Of a stretch of 64,000 bases of DNA, positions 47,195 through 55,443 are shown piece by piece. This stretch comes from Frigidibacter sp. (GTDB lineage: Bacteria; Pseudomonadota; Alphaproteobacteria; Rhodobacterales; Rhodobacteraceae): assembly GCF_030695035.1 (NCBI RefSeq), contig NZ_JAUYTT010000008.1, positions 434,001 to 498,000 on the forward strand, in the 5' to 3' direction. The position numbers and the translations under genes are program-made. Under the pieces are notes generated by a model. The model saw nothing but the letters and a program-made list of their open reading frames with translations. It was not told where the DNA came from and did no database searches. How positions within the stretch are numbered: position 1 is the first letter of the stretch; each line of letters opens with the position of its first letter.

Positions 47195-47425
47195 CTACCC
47201 CCGCTCCGCCAGCCGCGCCTGCAGATCGGCCAGCACGAACAGCCGGATCGCGGTGGCAAGCCCGGTATCCCCGGCCCGTCCGCCGTCGATCTCGACCGCA
47301 AGCTGGTTGATACCTTGGCCGCGTTCCCGCGCAATTCCCCGGAAGGCGCGCCAGAACTCCTCCTCCAGCGACACGCTGGTACGGTGGCCTTGCAAGGTCA
47401 GTGAGCGTTTGACCGGGCGGCTCAT
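47195..47425 (-). CDS. ribbon-helix-helix domain protein
   Basis: A 76-residue protein starting SRPVKRSLTLQGHRTSVSLE, followed by EEFWRAFRGIARERGQGINQLAVEIDGGR, the RHH_4 pattern of a beta strand plus two helices that forms dimeric DNA binders. The end ATAIRLFVLADLQARLAERG is typical for the Rhodobacterales family. It overlaps the DUF4169 gene by 4 bases and follows it, so the pair is co-translated. The targets are unknown. It is convergent with the tmRNA gene. Confidence 0.85.
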   Translation of the reverse strand: MSRPVKRSLTLQGHRTSVSLEEEFWRAFRGIARERGQGINQLAVEIDGGRAGDTGLATAIRLFVLADLQARLAERG

Positions 47426-47628
47426 GCCTCGCCGCCTTCCGGCTCCCGCTTGTGCCCATCCAACTTGTGCCCGTCCAGCGCCGCTCGGGCCTTCCCGGCC
47501 CGCGCCTCCTCCAGCGCCTTCTCGGCCTTGCTGCGCCCGAACTTGGCCGCCCGCGCCGTCGCCTCGTTACGGTCCTCGGCCCGGGCCCGCTGCTTGCGCG
47601 CCTGCCGCAGGTTGATGATCTCACTCAT
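47422..47628 (-). CDS. DUF4169 family protein
   Basis: A 68-residue, highly charged protein with the family pattern EIINLRQARKQRARAEDRNE, then ATARAAKFGRSKAEKALEEA and a short HKLDGHKREPEG tail. It is probably a single helix and its function is unknown. In Rhodobacterales it is regularly placed between fumC and the RHH gene, as here. It lies 95 bases downstream of fumC, behind that gene's terminator. Confidence 0.85.
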   Translation of the reverse strand: MSEIINLRQARKQRARAEDRNEATARAAKFGRSKAEKALEEARAGKARAALDGHKLDGHKREPEGGEA

Positions 47629-47668
47629 ACCGGCCTCCCATGCCCCCGCACTCTAGCACCGACACGGC

Positions 47669-47699
47669 AAAAACAAACGGCGGCCCCGGGGGACCGCCG
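47669..47699 (-). terminator. terminator of fumC
   Basis: A stem CGGCGG/CCGCCG with an inner CC/GG pairing and a short loop is followed on the minus strand by TTTGTTTTT. The plus strand also has TTTTTT directly after it (47701-47706), so it may work in both directions. Confidence 0.75.
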
Positions 47700-47723
47700 A
47701 TTTTTTCTTGATGTCGCCCGGGT

Positions 47724-49118
47724 TTAGTCTTCCGGCCCGATCATCAGTTCCGGCCGTACCACCCGGTCAAAGGTCTCGGCATCGACATAGCCAAGCGCGA
47801 TCGCCTCTTCCTTCAGCGTGGTGCCATTCTTGTGGGCGGTCTTCGCCACCTTGGTCGCGGCATCATAGCCGATGGTCGGGGCCAGCGCCGTCACCAGCAT
47901 CAGCGATTCCCGCATCAGCTTCTCGATCCGCGGGATGTTCGCCTGCGTGCCCACCACCATGTTGTCGGTGAAACTGCCGGCCGCATCGCCCAGAAGCTGC
48001 ATGGATTGCAGCACGTTATAGGCCATCATCGGATTGTAGACGTTCAGCTCGAAATGCCCTTGGCTGCCGGCAAAGCCCACCGCCGCGTCATTGCCCATCA
48101 CATGGGCGCAGACCATCGTCAGCGCCTCGGCCTGCGTCGGGTTCACCTTGCCCGGCATGATCGAGGATCCGGGTTCATTCTCGGGCAGGATCAGCTCGCC
48201 CAGGCCGGACCGCGGGCCGGACCCCAACAGCCGCAGGTCATTGGCGATCTTGAACAGGCTCGCCGCCACCGTCTTCAGCGCACCCGAGAACATGACCATC
48301 GCATCATGCGCGGCCAGCGCCTCGAACTTGTTGGGCGCGGTCACGAAGGGCAGCCCGGTGATCTCGGCGATCTTCGCCGCAATCGCCGTGTCCCAGCCCT
48401 TCTTGGTGTTGAGCCCGGTGCCGACAGCCGTGCCGCCCTGCGCGAGTTCATAGATATCCCCAAGGCAGGCCTTGACCCGTTCGATCCCCTTGGCGACCTG
48501 ATGCGCATAGCCGCCGAATTCCTGGCCAAGCGTCAGCGGCGTCGCATCCTGGGTATGGGTGCGGCCGATCTTGATGATATCCTTGAACTCCTCGGATTTC
48601 GCCGCCAGCGCGCCATGCAGCTTTTCCAGCCCCGGCAGCAGCACGTCGCGCGCCATCATGCCGATGGCGACATGCATCGCGGTCGGGAAGGTGTCGTTCG
48701 ACGACTGGCCCATGTTGCAATGATCGTTGGGGTGGACGGGCTTCTTGGAACCCATCTCGCCGCCCAGGATCTCGATGGCGCGGTTCGACACCACCTCATT
48801 CGCGTTCATGTTCGACTGGGTGCCCGACCCGGTCTGCCACACCACCAGCGGGAAATTGTCGTCGAACCTGCCCGCCACCACTTCCGAGGCCGCCTGCACC
48901 ATCGCCGTGCCGATGCTGGCATCCAGCGCGCCGGTGGCCATGTTCACCTCGGCCGCCGCCTGCTTGATGACGCCAAGCGCGCGGATGATCGCGACGGGCT
49001 GCTTTTCCCAGCCGATGGGGAAGTTGATGATCGACCGCTGGGTCTGCGCGCCCCAATACTTGTCGGCGGGAACCTCGAGCGGGCCAAAGCTGTCGGTCTC
49101 GGTGCGGGTGATGGTCAT
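47724..49118 (-). CDS. fumC: class II fumarate hydratase
   Basis: Interconverts fumarate and malate in the TCA cycle; a cytosolic, iron-independent tetramer. The 464-residue protein starts with [20 protein letters not shown], contains [33 protein letters not shown], the active-site [15 protein letters not shown] and the signature [13 protein letters not shown]. The start follows GGGAG; nine further residues would be possible from an earlier ATG. It is transcribed alone toward DUF4169 and has a terminator. Confidence 0.97.
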   Translation of the reverse strand: MTITRTETDSFGPLEVPADKYWGAQTQRSIINFPIGWEKQPVAIIRALGVIKQAAAEVNMATGALDASIGTAMVQAASEVVAGRFDDNFPLVVWQTGSGTQSNMNANEVVSNRAIEILGGEMGSKKPVHPNDHCNMGQSSNDTFPTAMHVAIGMMARDVLLPGLEKLHGALAAKSEEFKDIIKIGRTHTQDATPLTLGQEFGGYAHQVAKGIERVKACLGDIYELAQGGTAVGTGLNTKKGWDTAIAAKIAEITGLPFVTAPNKFEALAAHDAMVMFSGALKTVAASLFKIANDLRLLGSGPRSGLGELILPENEPGSSIMPGKVNPTQAEALTMVCAHVMGNDAAVGFAGSQGHFELNVYNPMMAYNVLQSMQLLGDAAGSFTDNMVVGTQANIPRIEKLMRESLMLVTALAPTIGYDAATKVAKTAHKNGTTLKEEAIALGYVDAETFDRVVRPELMIGPED

Positions 49119-49232
49119 ATGCGGCTCCCTCGCGGTTTCGTGCATGTTCTAGCCGCGACCTCCCGGATTCGCAATCGGTATGCGACGGTATGCGGATGGC
49201 GCCGGACGACCTGTCGGGAAAGGTCACCGCGC

Positions 49233-49724
49233 TCAGCGGCGTGCGAAGGGCGTGGTGCCGGGGTGGAGCGCCAGCCCGGCCAGCCCCGCCGCGAGTGCGG
49301 CAAGGATCAGCCCGCCCGGCCAGGGAGACGGGGTCAGCATCACCTCATTCATGATCCGCCCCGGCAGCAAGGTGAAGACGCCCGCCCCCACCAACGCCAT
49401 CCAGAACAGGCCAAGCACCGCGCGGCGATGGTCGCGGGCCCGCCCCGCACGGGCGCTGCGCAGGATTGCGAGGCAGCTTGCCAGCGTCAGGAAAGACAGA
49501 AGATGGATCGGCGACCAGATCCCGATCAACCGGATCTCGTGGATGAACAGTGCGCTGATTGCGGTGACAGCCATGGTCACCAGCCAGACCCGGCCCAGCA
49601 GACGGTGCAGCGGGGTGCCCTTGCGCATAAGCAGCAGCCAAGGCGCGAGGACCATCGCGGGGATCACTGCCAACACATGCAGCTTCACGGCCAGGGAGGC
49701 ATCGAGCAGGGGATCAAGCGTCAT
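49233..49724 (-). CDS. DUF2306 domain-containing membrane protein
   Basis: A 163-residue inner-membrane protein with four hydrophobic segments. The first part is LKLHVLAVIPAMVLAPWLLL-like (AVKLHVLAVIPAMVLAPWLL) followed by KGTPLHRLLGRVWLVTMAVT, the HRxLGRxW motif of DUF2306, and later HRRAVLGLFWMALVGAGVF. The function is unknown. It lies between sspB and fumC on the same strand, 18 bases after sspB. Confidence 0.82.
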   Translation of the reverse strand: MTLDPLLDASLAVKLHVLAVIPAMVLAPWLLLMRKGTPLHRLLGRVWLVTMAVTAISALFIHEIRLIGIWSPIHLLSFLTLASCLAILRSARAGRARDHRRAVLGLFWMALVGAGVFTLLPGRIMNEVMLTPSPWPGGLILAALAAGLAGLALHPGTTPFARR

Positions 49725-49742
49725 TGCCGCCCCCTTTTTGCG

Positions 49743-50204
49743 CTACTTCCGCCAGGTATCCAGCCGCACCACTTCGGCATCCTGCCGGGGGGCGTCATCG
49801 TCCTCGGGCTCATCCCCGTCTTCGTCGTCCTCATCCTCGTCGTCGTCGCTCTCCTGCGTCTCGAAGCGCAGGCCGAACTCGACCGAGGGGTCCACGAAGG
49901 TGCGCACCGCGTCGAAGGGAATATACAGCGGCTCTGGCATGTCGCCGAAGTTCAGCGTGATCGCAAAACCCTCGTCATCCACCACCAGATTGTCGAACCA
50001 GTGCTGCATCACCACCGTCATTTCCTGCGGATAGCGGTCGCGCAGCCAGTCGGCCAGCTTTGCATCCGGGTGCTGGGTGTCGAAGGTGATGAAGAAATGA
50101 TGCGCTCCCGGCAGGCCATGATCGGCAACGTCCTGAAGTACCTCCTGAATGAGGCTGCGCAGCGCGCGGTGCATCAGGTTTCCATAATCGATCTGGCGGG
50201 CCAT
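49743..50204 (-). CDS. sspB: ClpXP adaptor protein SspB (alpha type)
   Basis: A 153-residue adaptor that tethers ssrA-tagged proteins to ClpXP. It opens ARQIDYGNLMHRALRSLIQE, then HHFFITFDTQHPDAKLADWL and VVMQHWFDNLVVDDEGFAIT, the substrate-binding core. A long acidic linker (about residues 118-143) leads to the C-terminal tail EVVRLDTWRK, which is the ClpX-binding module. The start at 50204 fits the family better than an earlier ATG that would add 20 residues. It lies under 3 kb from the tmRNA gene. Confidence 0.92.
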   Translation of the reverse strand: MARQIDYGNLMHRALRSLIQEVLQDVADHGLPGAHHFFITFDTQHPDAKLADWLRDRYPQEMTVVMQHWFDNLVVDDEGFAITLNFGDMPEPLYIPFDAVRTFVDPSVEFGLRFETQESDDDEDEDDEDGDEPEDDDAPRQDAEVVRLDTWRK

Positions 50205-50297
50205 GTCGGAACCTCGAGGGGCTTGGGGATACCGCGGGAGGGTGGCGGGTCTTGCGGCCAGCATAGGGGATTCGATCCCGAAGGAAAGGGGGCCGTT

Positions 50298-51536
50298 TCA
50301 AACCACCGACAGCCCCAACCCCGCCAGCGCCGAGAGCGCCAGCACCGCCCCCAGCGGCCAGCGCAGACCCAGCAGCAGCACCCCTGCCCCGACCGCGATC
50401 AGCGCCGCGCCGGGGTCGAACGCGCCCCACACCGGCGCGGGCAGCGCCAGCGGGCCATCGCCCGGCGGGCCAAAAAGCACATGCAGCGCGAACACCGCCG
50501 CCAGATTGCCGATCACGCCGACCACCGCCGCCGTCACGCCTTGCAAAGCTCCTGCCAGCCGCGGTTCCGCCGTCAGCCGGTCCATGAATGGCGCCAGCGC
50601 GAAGATGAACAAGAAGGACGGCAGGAAGGTCACCCACAGCACCAGCAGCGCCGCCGCAAGCGCCATCCCCCAGCCGCCTTGCGCATAACCGGCCACGAAG
50701 CCCACGAACTCGGTGATCAGGATCAGCGGCCCCGGCGTGGTTTCCGCCAGCCCAAGCGCATCCATCATCTGCGCAGTGCTGACCCAGCCGCGATCCTCCG
50801 CCACCGCAGCGACCATCCAGGCCAGCACTGCATAGGCGCCGCCAAAGGTCAGCAGCGCCAGCTTGGAGAAGAAGAGGCCGATGGCCAGCAGGAACTCGGC
50901 GCCGATGGTCCACAGAAAGGTCAGAGGCAGGGCCCAAAGCGCAAGGCAGGCGAGCACCGCACTGCCCGTAGGCTTTGGTGGCGCGACTGGGGCGGGTGCA
51001 GGGGCCACCGCGACCCGTGCAAACACCGCCCCCCACAAGGCCGCCAGCGCGAGGATCAGCGGAAATGGCAGTCCAAACGCGAAGATTCCCAGAAACGCCG
51101 CCAGCGCCACCAACCGCTGCGCGGTGCAGGTCAAAGCCCGCCGCCCGACCCGCAGCAGCGCCTGCAGCACGATGGCCACCACCGCCGCTTTCACCCCCAG
51201 GAACAGCGCCGATACCGCTGGCGCCTGCCCGAAGGCGACATAGCCCGCCGCCAGCGCCAGGATAATCGCCGCCCCCGGCAGCACGAACAGCGCCCCGGCG
51301 ATCACGCCCCCCGCCACCCCGCCGCGCCGCCAGCCGGCCCAGGTGGCCAGCTGCGTCGCCTCGGGGCCCGGCAGCAGCATGCACAGCGACAGGGCGCGCA
51401 GGAACTCGGCTTCCGTCAGCCAGCGCCGCTCATCCACCAGCACCCGGTGCATCAGCGCGATATGCGCCGCCGGCCCGCCGAAGGAGACGAGGCCGAGCTT
51501 CAGGAAGGTGCGGGCGATTTCGGGTAAAGGGCTCAT
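50298..51536 (-). CDS. chrA: chromate efflux transporter
   Basis: A 412-residue inner-membrane protein with two CHR domains (long-chain ChrA). The N-terminal half has KLGLVSFGGPAAHIALMHRV and LCMLLPGPEATQLATWAGW. The C-terminal half repeats the pattern with KLALLTFGGAYAVLAWMVAA and LAETTPGPLILITEFVGFVA. About ten to twelve spans are visible. ChrA exports chromate in Pseudomonas and Cupriavidus; other anions are possible for chromosomal homologues. No chrB regulator is adjacent. Confidence 0.92.
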   Translation of the reverse strand: MSPLPEIARTFLKLGLVSFGGPAAHIALMHRVLVDERRWLTEAEFLRALSLCMLLPGPEATQLATWAGWRRGGVAGGVIAGALFVLPGAAIILALAAGYVAFGQAPAVSALFLGVKAAVVAIVLQALLRVGRRALTCTAQRLVALAAFLGIFAFGLPFPLILALAALWGAVFARVAVAPAPAPVAPPKPTGSAVLACLALWALPLTFLWTIGAEFLLAIGLFFSKLALLTFGGAYAVLAWMVAAVAEDRGWVSTAQMMDALGLAETTPGPLILITEFVGFVAGYAQGGWGMALAAALLVLWVTFLPSFLFIFALAPFMDRLTAEPRLAGALQGVTAAVVGVIGNLAAVFALHVLFGPPGDGPLALPAPVWGAFDPGAALIAVGAGVLLLGLRWPLGAVLALSALAGLGLSVV

Positions 51537-51586
51537 GGGGCGGAGCTTCCGTCAGGTCGCGAGCGGCGTCTAGGGGTCGCGATCAG

Positions 51587-53035
51587 TCAGGCGGCGGGGG
51601 GCCCGTCTGCCCCGCCGTCCACCGAAGAAGCGGGGGGCCTTCCGCCCCCCGCGGCCCCCCGAGGATATTTGGAAAAGGCAAAGCGGGGAACGGGGCGGAG
51701 CCAGATGCCATCCTTGGCGCGGACTGTCAGATGGGCGACGGGGACCGGAACCTTTCCGGCGACGGGCTCGAAGCGGAAGGCCTGCACCAGCACGGCCAGG
51801 ATCAGCGGCCCCTCGATCATCGCGAACCCCGCGCCAGTGCAGACGCGGGGGCCGGCCGAGAACGGCAACCACGCCTCGCGCGCGGCATGGCGGCAGGCCT
51901 CGGTCTGCCAGCGGTCCGGGTCGAAGACGTCGGGGTTGGTCCAGATCCGCTCATGCCGCTGGACATGCCAGGGCGAGATCACGATCTGCGCGCCGGGCGC
52001 GACAGAGCGGCCGCGGAAGGTTTCGGGGCAGGTATTCTCGCGCACCATCATCGGCACGGGGGGGTAGAGGCGGAGCGCCTCGCGGAACACATCGCGCGTG
52101 AACTTCAGCCGGGAAACCGCTGAAAAGTCTGGAGTTTCACCGAGGGAGGCAACCTCCTCGGCCACCCGCTCCTGCACCTCGGGATGCGTCGCCAGCAGGT
52201 AGAGCGCCCAGGCGAGGGCGGAGGCGGAGGTTTCGTGCCCGGCGAGGAAGAAGATCGCCACCTGGTCGACCATCTCCTCGACGTCGAAGCGGTCCCCCGT
52301 CACCGGATCGGCGGTGGTCATGATCTTGGTGGCGAGGTCATCGGGCGCGGTGCCCGCTGCGATCTCCTGCATCCGCTGTGCCGTCAGCCCGGTGATCAGC
52401 GCGCGGATTGCCTTGGCGGTGGTGCGGGTGGAACGGCGGTGGAAGCGCGGCATCCATTTCGGGATCGGCAGGAAGGCGGCGAGGTTCAGCAGCGGCTGGG
52501 TGCGCTGATACTCGCGGAACTGGGTGAAGACCTCGGCGGCGACCTTGTGCTCGATGGGGATCGAGAACAGGGTGCGGAAGATCACGTCGGCGGCGGCGTG
52601 GCTGGTTATCTGTTCGATTTCAATCTCTTGCGAGGCGTTCTTCATCAAGCGGTCGCGGGCGGCAAGGCTCGCCTCCCACATCGCCGGAAAGGTGTCGCGC
52701 AGGCGGCCGCCCTCGAAGGCCGGGTCGATGATCCGGCGCTGGCGCTTCCAGACCTCGCCATTGGTGACGAAGACGGAGTTGCCGAGGAGCGGGGCGAGCC
52801 CCTCGCGGATCCGGTCGGATTTGGGGAAATCGGCGGGGCGTTCTTTCAGAACAAGATCAATGAGTTGCGGATCATTGCAAAGGTAACTTCTGAAGAAGGG
52901 CGTGCGGAACTCCGCCATCCACGCCCGGTACAGCCGCGCCGGCTGCGCCGAGAGGATATCGGCGCGGAAGAGCCGCAGGTAGCGCCAGAGCGAGACCTTG
53001 TCGGGGCGGGAGGGTGGTTTGGGAGGCAGGGTCAT
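51587..53035 (-). CDS. cytochrome P450
   Basis: A 482-residue heme-thiolate monooxygenase, soluble. The I-helix motif is FFLAGHETSASALAWAL (residues about 263-279), the K-helix is EALR (319-322), the PERF-type region FDPDRWQTEA follows, and the heme loop is FSAGPRVCTGAGFA with Cys399. Relatives are the CYP family found in fatty-acid or terpenoid metabolism, but the substrate is unknown. The normal end is near residue 451 (GIWLRPVPR). The last 30 residues (FAFSKYPRGAAGG onward) are translated from a dispersed extragenic element. The ATG overlaps the hydrolase stop by 4 bases. Confidence 0.9.
   Translation of the reverse strand: MTLPPKPPSRPDKVSLWRYLRLFRADILSAQPARLYRAWMAEFRTPFFRSYLCNDPQLIDLVLKERPADFPKSDRIREGLAPLLGNSVFVTNGEVWKRQRRIIDPAFEGGRLRDTFPAMWEASLAARDRLMKNASQEIEIEQITSHAAADVIFRTLFSIPIEHKVAAEVFTQFREYQRTQPLLNLAAFLPIPKWMPRFHRRSTRTTAKAIRALITGLTAQRMQEIAAGTAPDDLATKIMTTADPVTGDRFDVEEMVDQVAIFFLAGHETSASALAWALYLLATHPEVQERVAEEVASLGETPDFSAVSRLKFTRDVFREALRLYPPVPMMVRENTCPETFRGRSVAPGAQIVISPWHVQRHERIWTNPDVFDPDRWQTEACRHAAREAWLPFSAGPRVCTGAGFAMIEGPLILAVLVQAFRFEPVAGKVPVPVAHLTVRAKDGIWLRPVPRFAFSKYPRGAAGGGRPPASSVDGGADGPPAA
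51627..51691 (+). repeat. dispersed extragenic element, copy D, inside the P450 frame
   Basis: A 9-bp hairpin GCGGGGGGC-CTTCC-GCCCCCCGC (51630-51652) is followed by CCCCCCGAGGATATTTGG and AAAAGGCAAAG. The element is nearly identical to copy C. The P450 frame reads straight through it, so the hairpin lies in the last codons. Confidence 0.65.
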
Positions 53036-54276
53036 CCGCAATCGGTATAGCGGTTGACGGGAGTTTCAATGCGGCTTTTCGCCGGGGAGCGTCCCCCCAG
53101 CCGGGCGGCCAGGCTGCGCGGGCCGGCGGTGATGCGGAAGTAGTCGTAGTCACCCGCCTCGCCCGGCAGCGCGTCGAAGGCGCAGAGATACTGGAAATGC
53201 AGCCGGAAGAAGCGCCAGCGCAGCGCCTTCCAACGCGCGGGGCTGAGGGTGCGGGTGAAGGCGGCGGTCAGCACCAGCGGCCAGCGTTTGCCGGGCGGTG
53301 CCACGCCGGTCACCGAAACCGGATCGCAGAGCGCGAAGGCGCAGCCATCGCCGGGGGCGGTGACGTCGATCCAGGTGAGTTCGGGGCGTTGCGAGAGGTC
53401 ACGCAGGTCGCGGCGCAGGCGCTGTGCCTTCGGCAGGAAGGAGACCATCGGCACCACCTGCCCGAGGGTCAGCAGCGAGAGGACCGGGCCGGTGGCGGGC
53501 ACGCGGCCTTCGCGGATGAGGTCGGCGAGGATCGAGATGGCGAGATGCGCGCCGGAGGAGTGGCCGACGATCAGCACTTCGTCCCAGTCTTGGGTGAGGG
53601 CTTCCGCGATGGTGGCGCCAAACTCGGCCATCCGCGCCTCGAGCTCGGGCGGGTTGGCGCCTTGCCAGCGGGCGGAATAGGCGAAGTCATGCATGAGGTA
53701 ATAGGCGTAGAAGCGCGGGTCGGCGCGGCGGAAACGGAGGAGGACGAAGGCGAAGGTGGCGGCGGCGAGGGTCCAGCCGAGGGCGGTGGCGAGCAGCGCC
53801 GGGAGGCCGGCGGCTGCTCCGCCCCATGCCGCCAGCCCGCCTGTCAGCCGCCCCGCCAGCAGCGCCAGCGCCAGCTGCCCCAGCAGCATTCCGACCGGGT
53901 AGAGCGCGGCGATCATCGGCCCCTTGCGCAGCCGCATCAGCCGGAAGAGCGCCCCGGAGGCGATGTAGACCCAGGCGGTGCGCACCAGCTGGCCATAGGT
54001 GGCAAGGATCGACTGGCCCATCGAGCCGCGGACGATGTCGGACCAGACGAGGACGTCGATATCGGCCTCGGTGCTTGCGCCCTCGATCTGCGCCTCCACA
54101 TGCCAGCCATAGGCGCCGCCGCCTTGCTTGGGGCGGAGAGCGAGGGTGTAGCCAGCGAGCCGCGCCTGCTCGGCCCCCTCGCGCCGGTAGAGCTCGCGGT
54201 AGCGGCGGGGATGGATCGGGTCATAGCCGGGGATGTAGAACACCCGCCGCTCTGCCACCTGAGTGTCGTCGCTCAT
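53032..54276 (-). CDS. membrane-associated alpha/beta hydrolase
   Basis: A 414-residue protein starting [20 protein letters not shown]. The domain is an alpha/beta hydrolase split by a hydrophobic insert: residues 110-190 contain three likely membrane spans ([20 protein letters not shown] onward). The nucleophile Ser is in [18 protein letters not shown] and an acid/His part follows in the C-terminal third. The long upstream frame is not used because MSDDTQ has the family start. It is directly upstream of the P450, with an ATGA overlap. The lipid or ester substrate is unknown. Confidence 0.78.
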   Translation of the reverse strand: MSDDTQVAERRVFYIPGYDPIHPRRYRELYRREGAEQARLAGYTLALRPKQGGGAYGWHVEAQIEGASTEADIDVLVWSDIVRGSMGQSILATYGQLVRTAWVYIASGALFRLMRLRKGPMIAALYPVGMLLGQLALALLAGRLTGGLAAWGGAAAGLPALLATALGWTLAAATFAFVLLRFRRADPRFYAYYLMHDFAYSARWQGANPPELEARMAEFGATIAEALTQDWDEVLIVGHSSGAHLAISILADLIREGRVPATGPVLSLLTLGQVVPMVSFLPKAQRLRRDLRDLSQRPELTWIDVTAPGDGCAFALCDPVSVTGVAPPGKRWPLVLTAAFTRTLSPARWKALRWRFFRLHFQYLCAFDALPGEAGDYDYFRITAGPRSLAARLGGRSPAKSRIETPVNRYTDCG

Positions 54277-54727
54277 CCGCCGCCCCTGCCCGTTTGGGCG
54301 TAGCCTAGCGGGAAAGTTGGGCCGGAATAAGGGGGTAGTGGGGCGGGGTTGGTTGGGCGCGGCAGAGGGAACGGTGAGGTCGGGCGGGAATAGGCGAGGC
54401 ACTGCCTCGCCCCCGCCCGTGCGGGACCTGTCGCCCGGAGCCGCTGGCCACACGAAACCGAATGAGGCCAGCGCCCGACCTGGCGGGCGAGAAGCGCCCG
54501 CCAGGGGCGGGGCGGGCGCTGGCCGGGCCCTTTGGGGGCCCGTCCGGCGAACTGAGAGGGCGCTGCGTGGCGAAGGCGATGGCCTTCGCCATGGCAATCA
54601 GGGCGGCCGACGAAAGACGAAGCCGCGCTTCCGATCCGCCAACGGACCCACCCCCACCATCCCTCTGGCCAAACGCGCGCCTTCGCGCTATGGCAGCGCC
54701 ATTCCCCAGCCGATGGAGCGCCCGCCG
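54277..54727. other. 451-base intergenic region upstream of purQ
   Basis: No gene is seen. The part 54466-54592 holds three strong inverted repeats in a row. The rest is a very GC-rich stretch before the hydrolase gene and a short leader before purQ, whose GGAG site lies at 54715. No purS or purC is present here and no match to the purine riboswitch is seen. Confidence 0.55.
54466..54592. repeat. cluster of nested inverted repeats
   Basis: The outer arms GGCCAGCGCCCG/CGGGCGCTGGCC (54466-54477, 54513-54524) enclose CCTGGCGGGCG-AGAAG-CGCCCGCCAGG (54479-54505). Next comes CGGGCCC-TTTGG-GGGCCCG (54524-54542) and then TGGCGAAGG/CCTTCGCCA (54568-54591). As RNA this would be three consecutive stable stems; as DNA it could extrude as a cruciform. 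Confidence 0.7.
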
Positions 54728-55396
54728 ATGAAAGCCGCTGTCCTGACCTTTCCGGGTTCCAATTGCGACCGCGATCTTGCCGTCGCCTTCGAGCGCGCGG
54801 GCTTTGAGGTCGCCAAGGTCTGGCACAAGGAACCCGAGCTGCCGGCGGGCACCGATATCGTCGGCGTGCCGGGCGGGTTCTCCTATGGCGACTATCTGCG
54901 CTGCGGGGCGATTGCGGCGCAATCGCCCGTGGCCGCAGCAGTGCGAAGCTTCGCCGAAAAGGGCGGGCATGTGCTGGGGATCTGCAACGGCTTTCAGGTG
55001 CTGACCGAGATGGGCCTGCTGCCCGGCGCGCTGATGCGCAATGCCAGCCTCAAGTTCGTCTGCAAGCCGGTCGACCTGCGCATCGCCACCGCCGACAGCC
55101 CCTATACCAATGCTTGGGCCAAGGGTGATGTGGCGCGGATCCCGGTCGCGCATCACGATGGCAATTACACCATCGATGCCGAAGGGCTGGCGCGGCTGCA
55201 GGGCGAGGACCGCATCGCCTTTACCTATCTTGACACGCCCAATGGCGCGATGGCCGATATCGCCGGCATCCTCAGCCCCAATCGCCGGGTGCTGGGGATG
55301 ATGCCGCATCCCGAGCGTGCGGTGGACCCGGCGCAGGGCGGAACCGATGGATCGGCGCTGTTCCGCTCGATTCTGGGCGCGATGGCCGCAGCCTGA
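54728..55396 (+). CDS. purQ: phosphoribosylformylglycinamidine synthase subunit PurQ
   Basis: Glutaminase subunit supplying ammonia to PurL in the fourth step of de novo purine synthesis. The 222-residue protein has [20 protein letters not shown], the [16 protein letters not shown] stretch, the nucleophile Cys in [16 protein letters not shown], and the His/Glu of the triad in [13 protein letters not shown]. The start is the ATG after GGAG. It is followed by a histidine kinase gene; purS and purL are not in the window, so the usual purS-purQ neighbourhood is broken here. Confidence 0.97.
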   Translation: MKAAVLTFPGSNCDRDLAVAFERAGFEVAKVWHKEPELPAGTDIVGVPGGFSYGDYLRCGAIAAQSPVAAAVRSFAEKGGHVLGICNGFQVLTEMGLLPGALMRNASLKFVCKPVDLRIATADSPYTNAWAKGDVARIPVAHHDGNYTIDAEGLARLQGEDRIAFTYLDTPNGAMADIAGILSPNRRVLGMMPHPERAVDPAQGGTDGSALFRSILGAMAAA

Positions 55397-55443
55397 GCGG
55401 CGCCGGCTTGAGAGAGGCGCGCGCGCTGAGTAGACTCGCGCGC

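Noticed and set aside
47832-51527. A 1231-codon open frame on the plus strand over fumC, DUF2306, sspB and chrA
   Set aside because: It is antisense to four recognised genes and has low-complexity composition. Long open shadows are common at this base composition.
54277-54727. Purine riboswitch before purQ
   Set aside because: The inverted repeats do not have the conserved three-way junction or core bases of the purine riboswitch.
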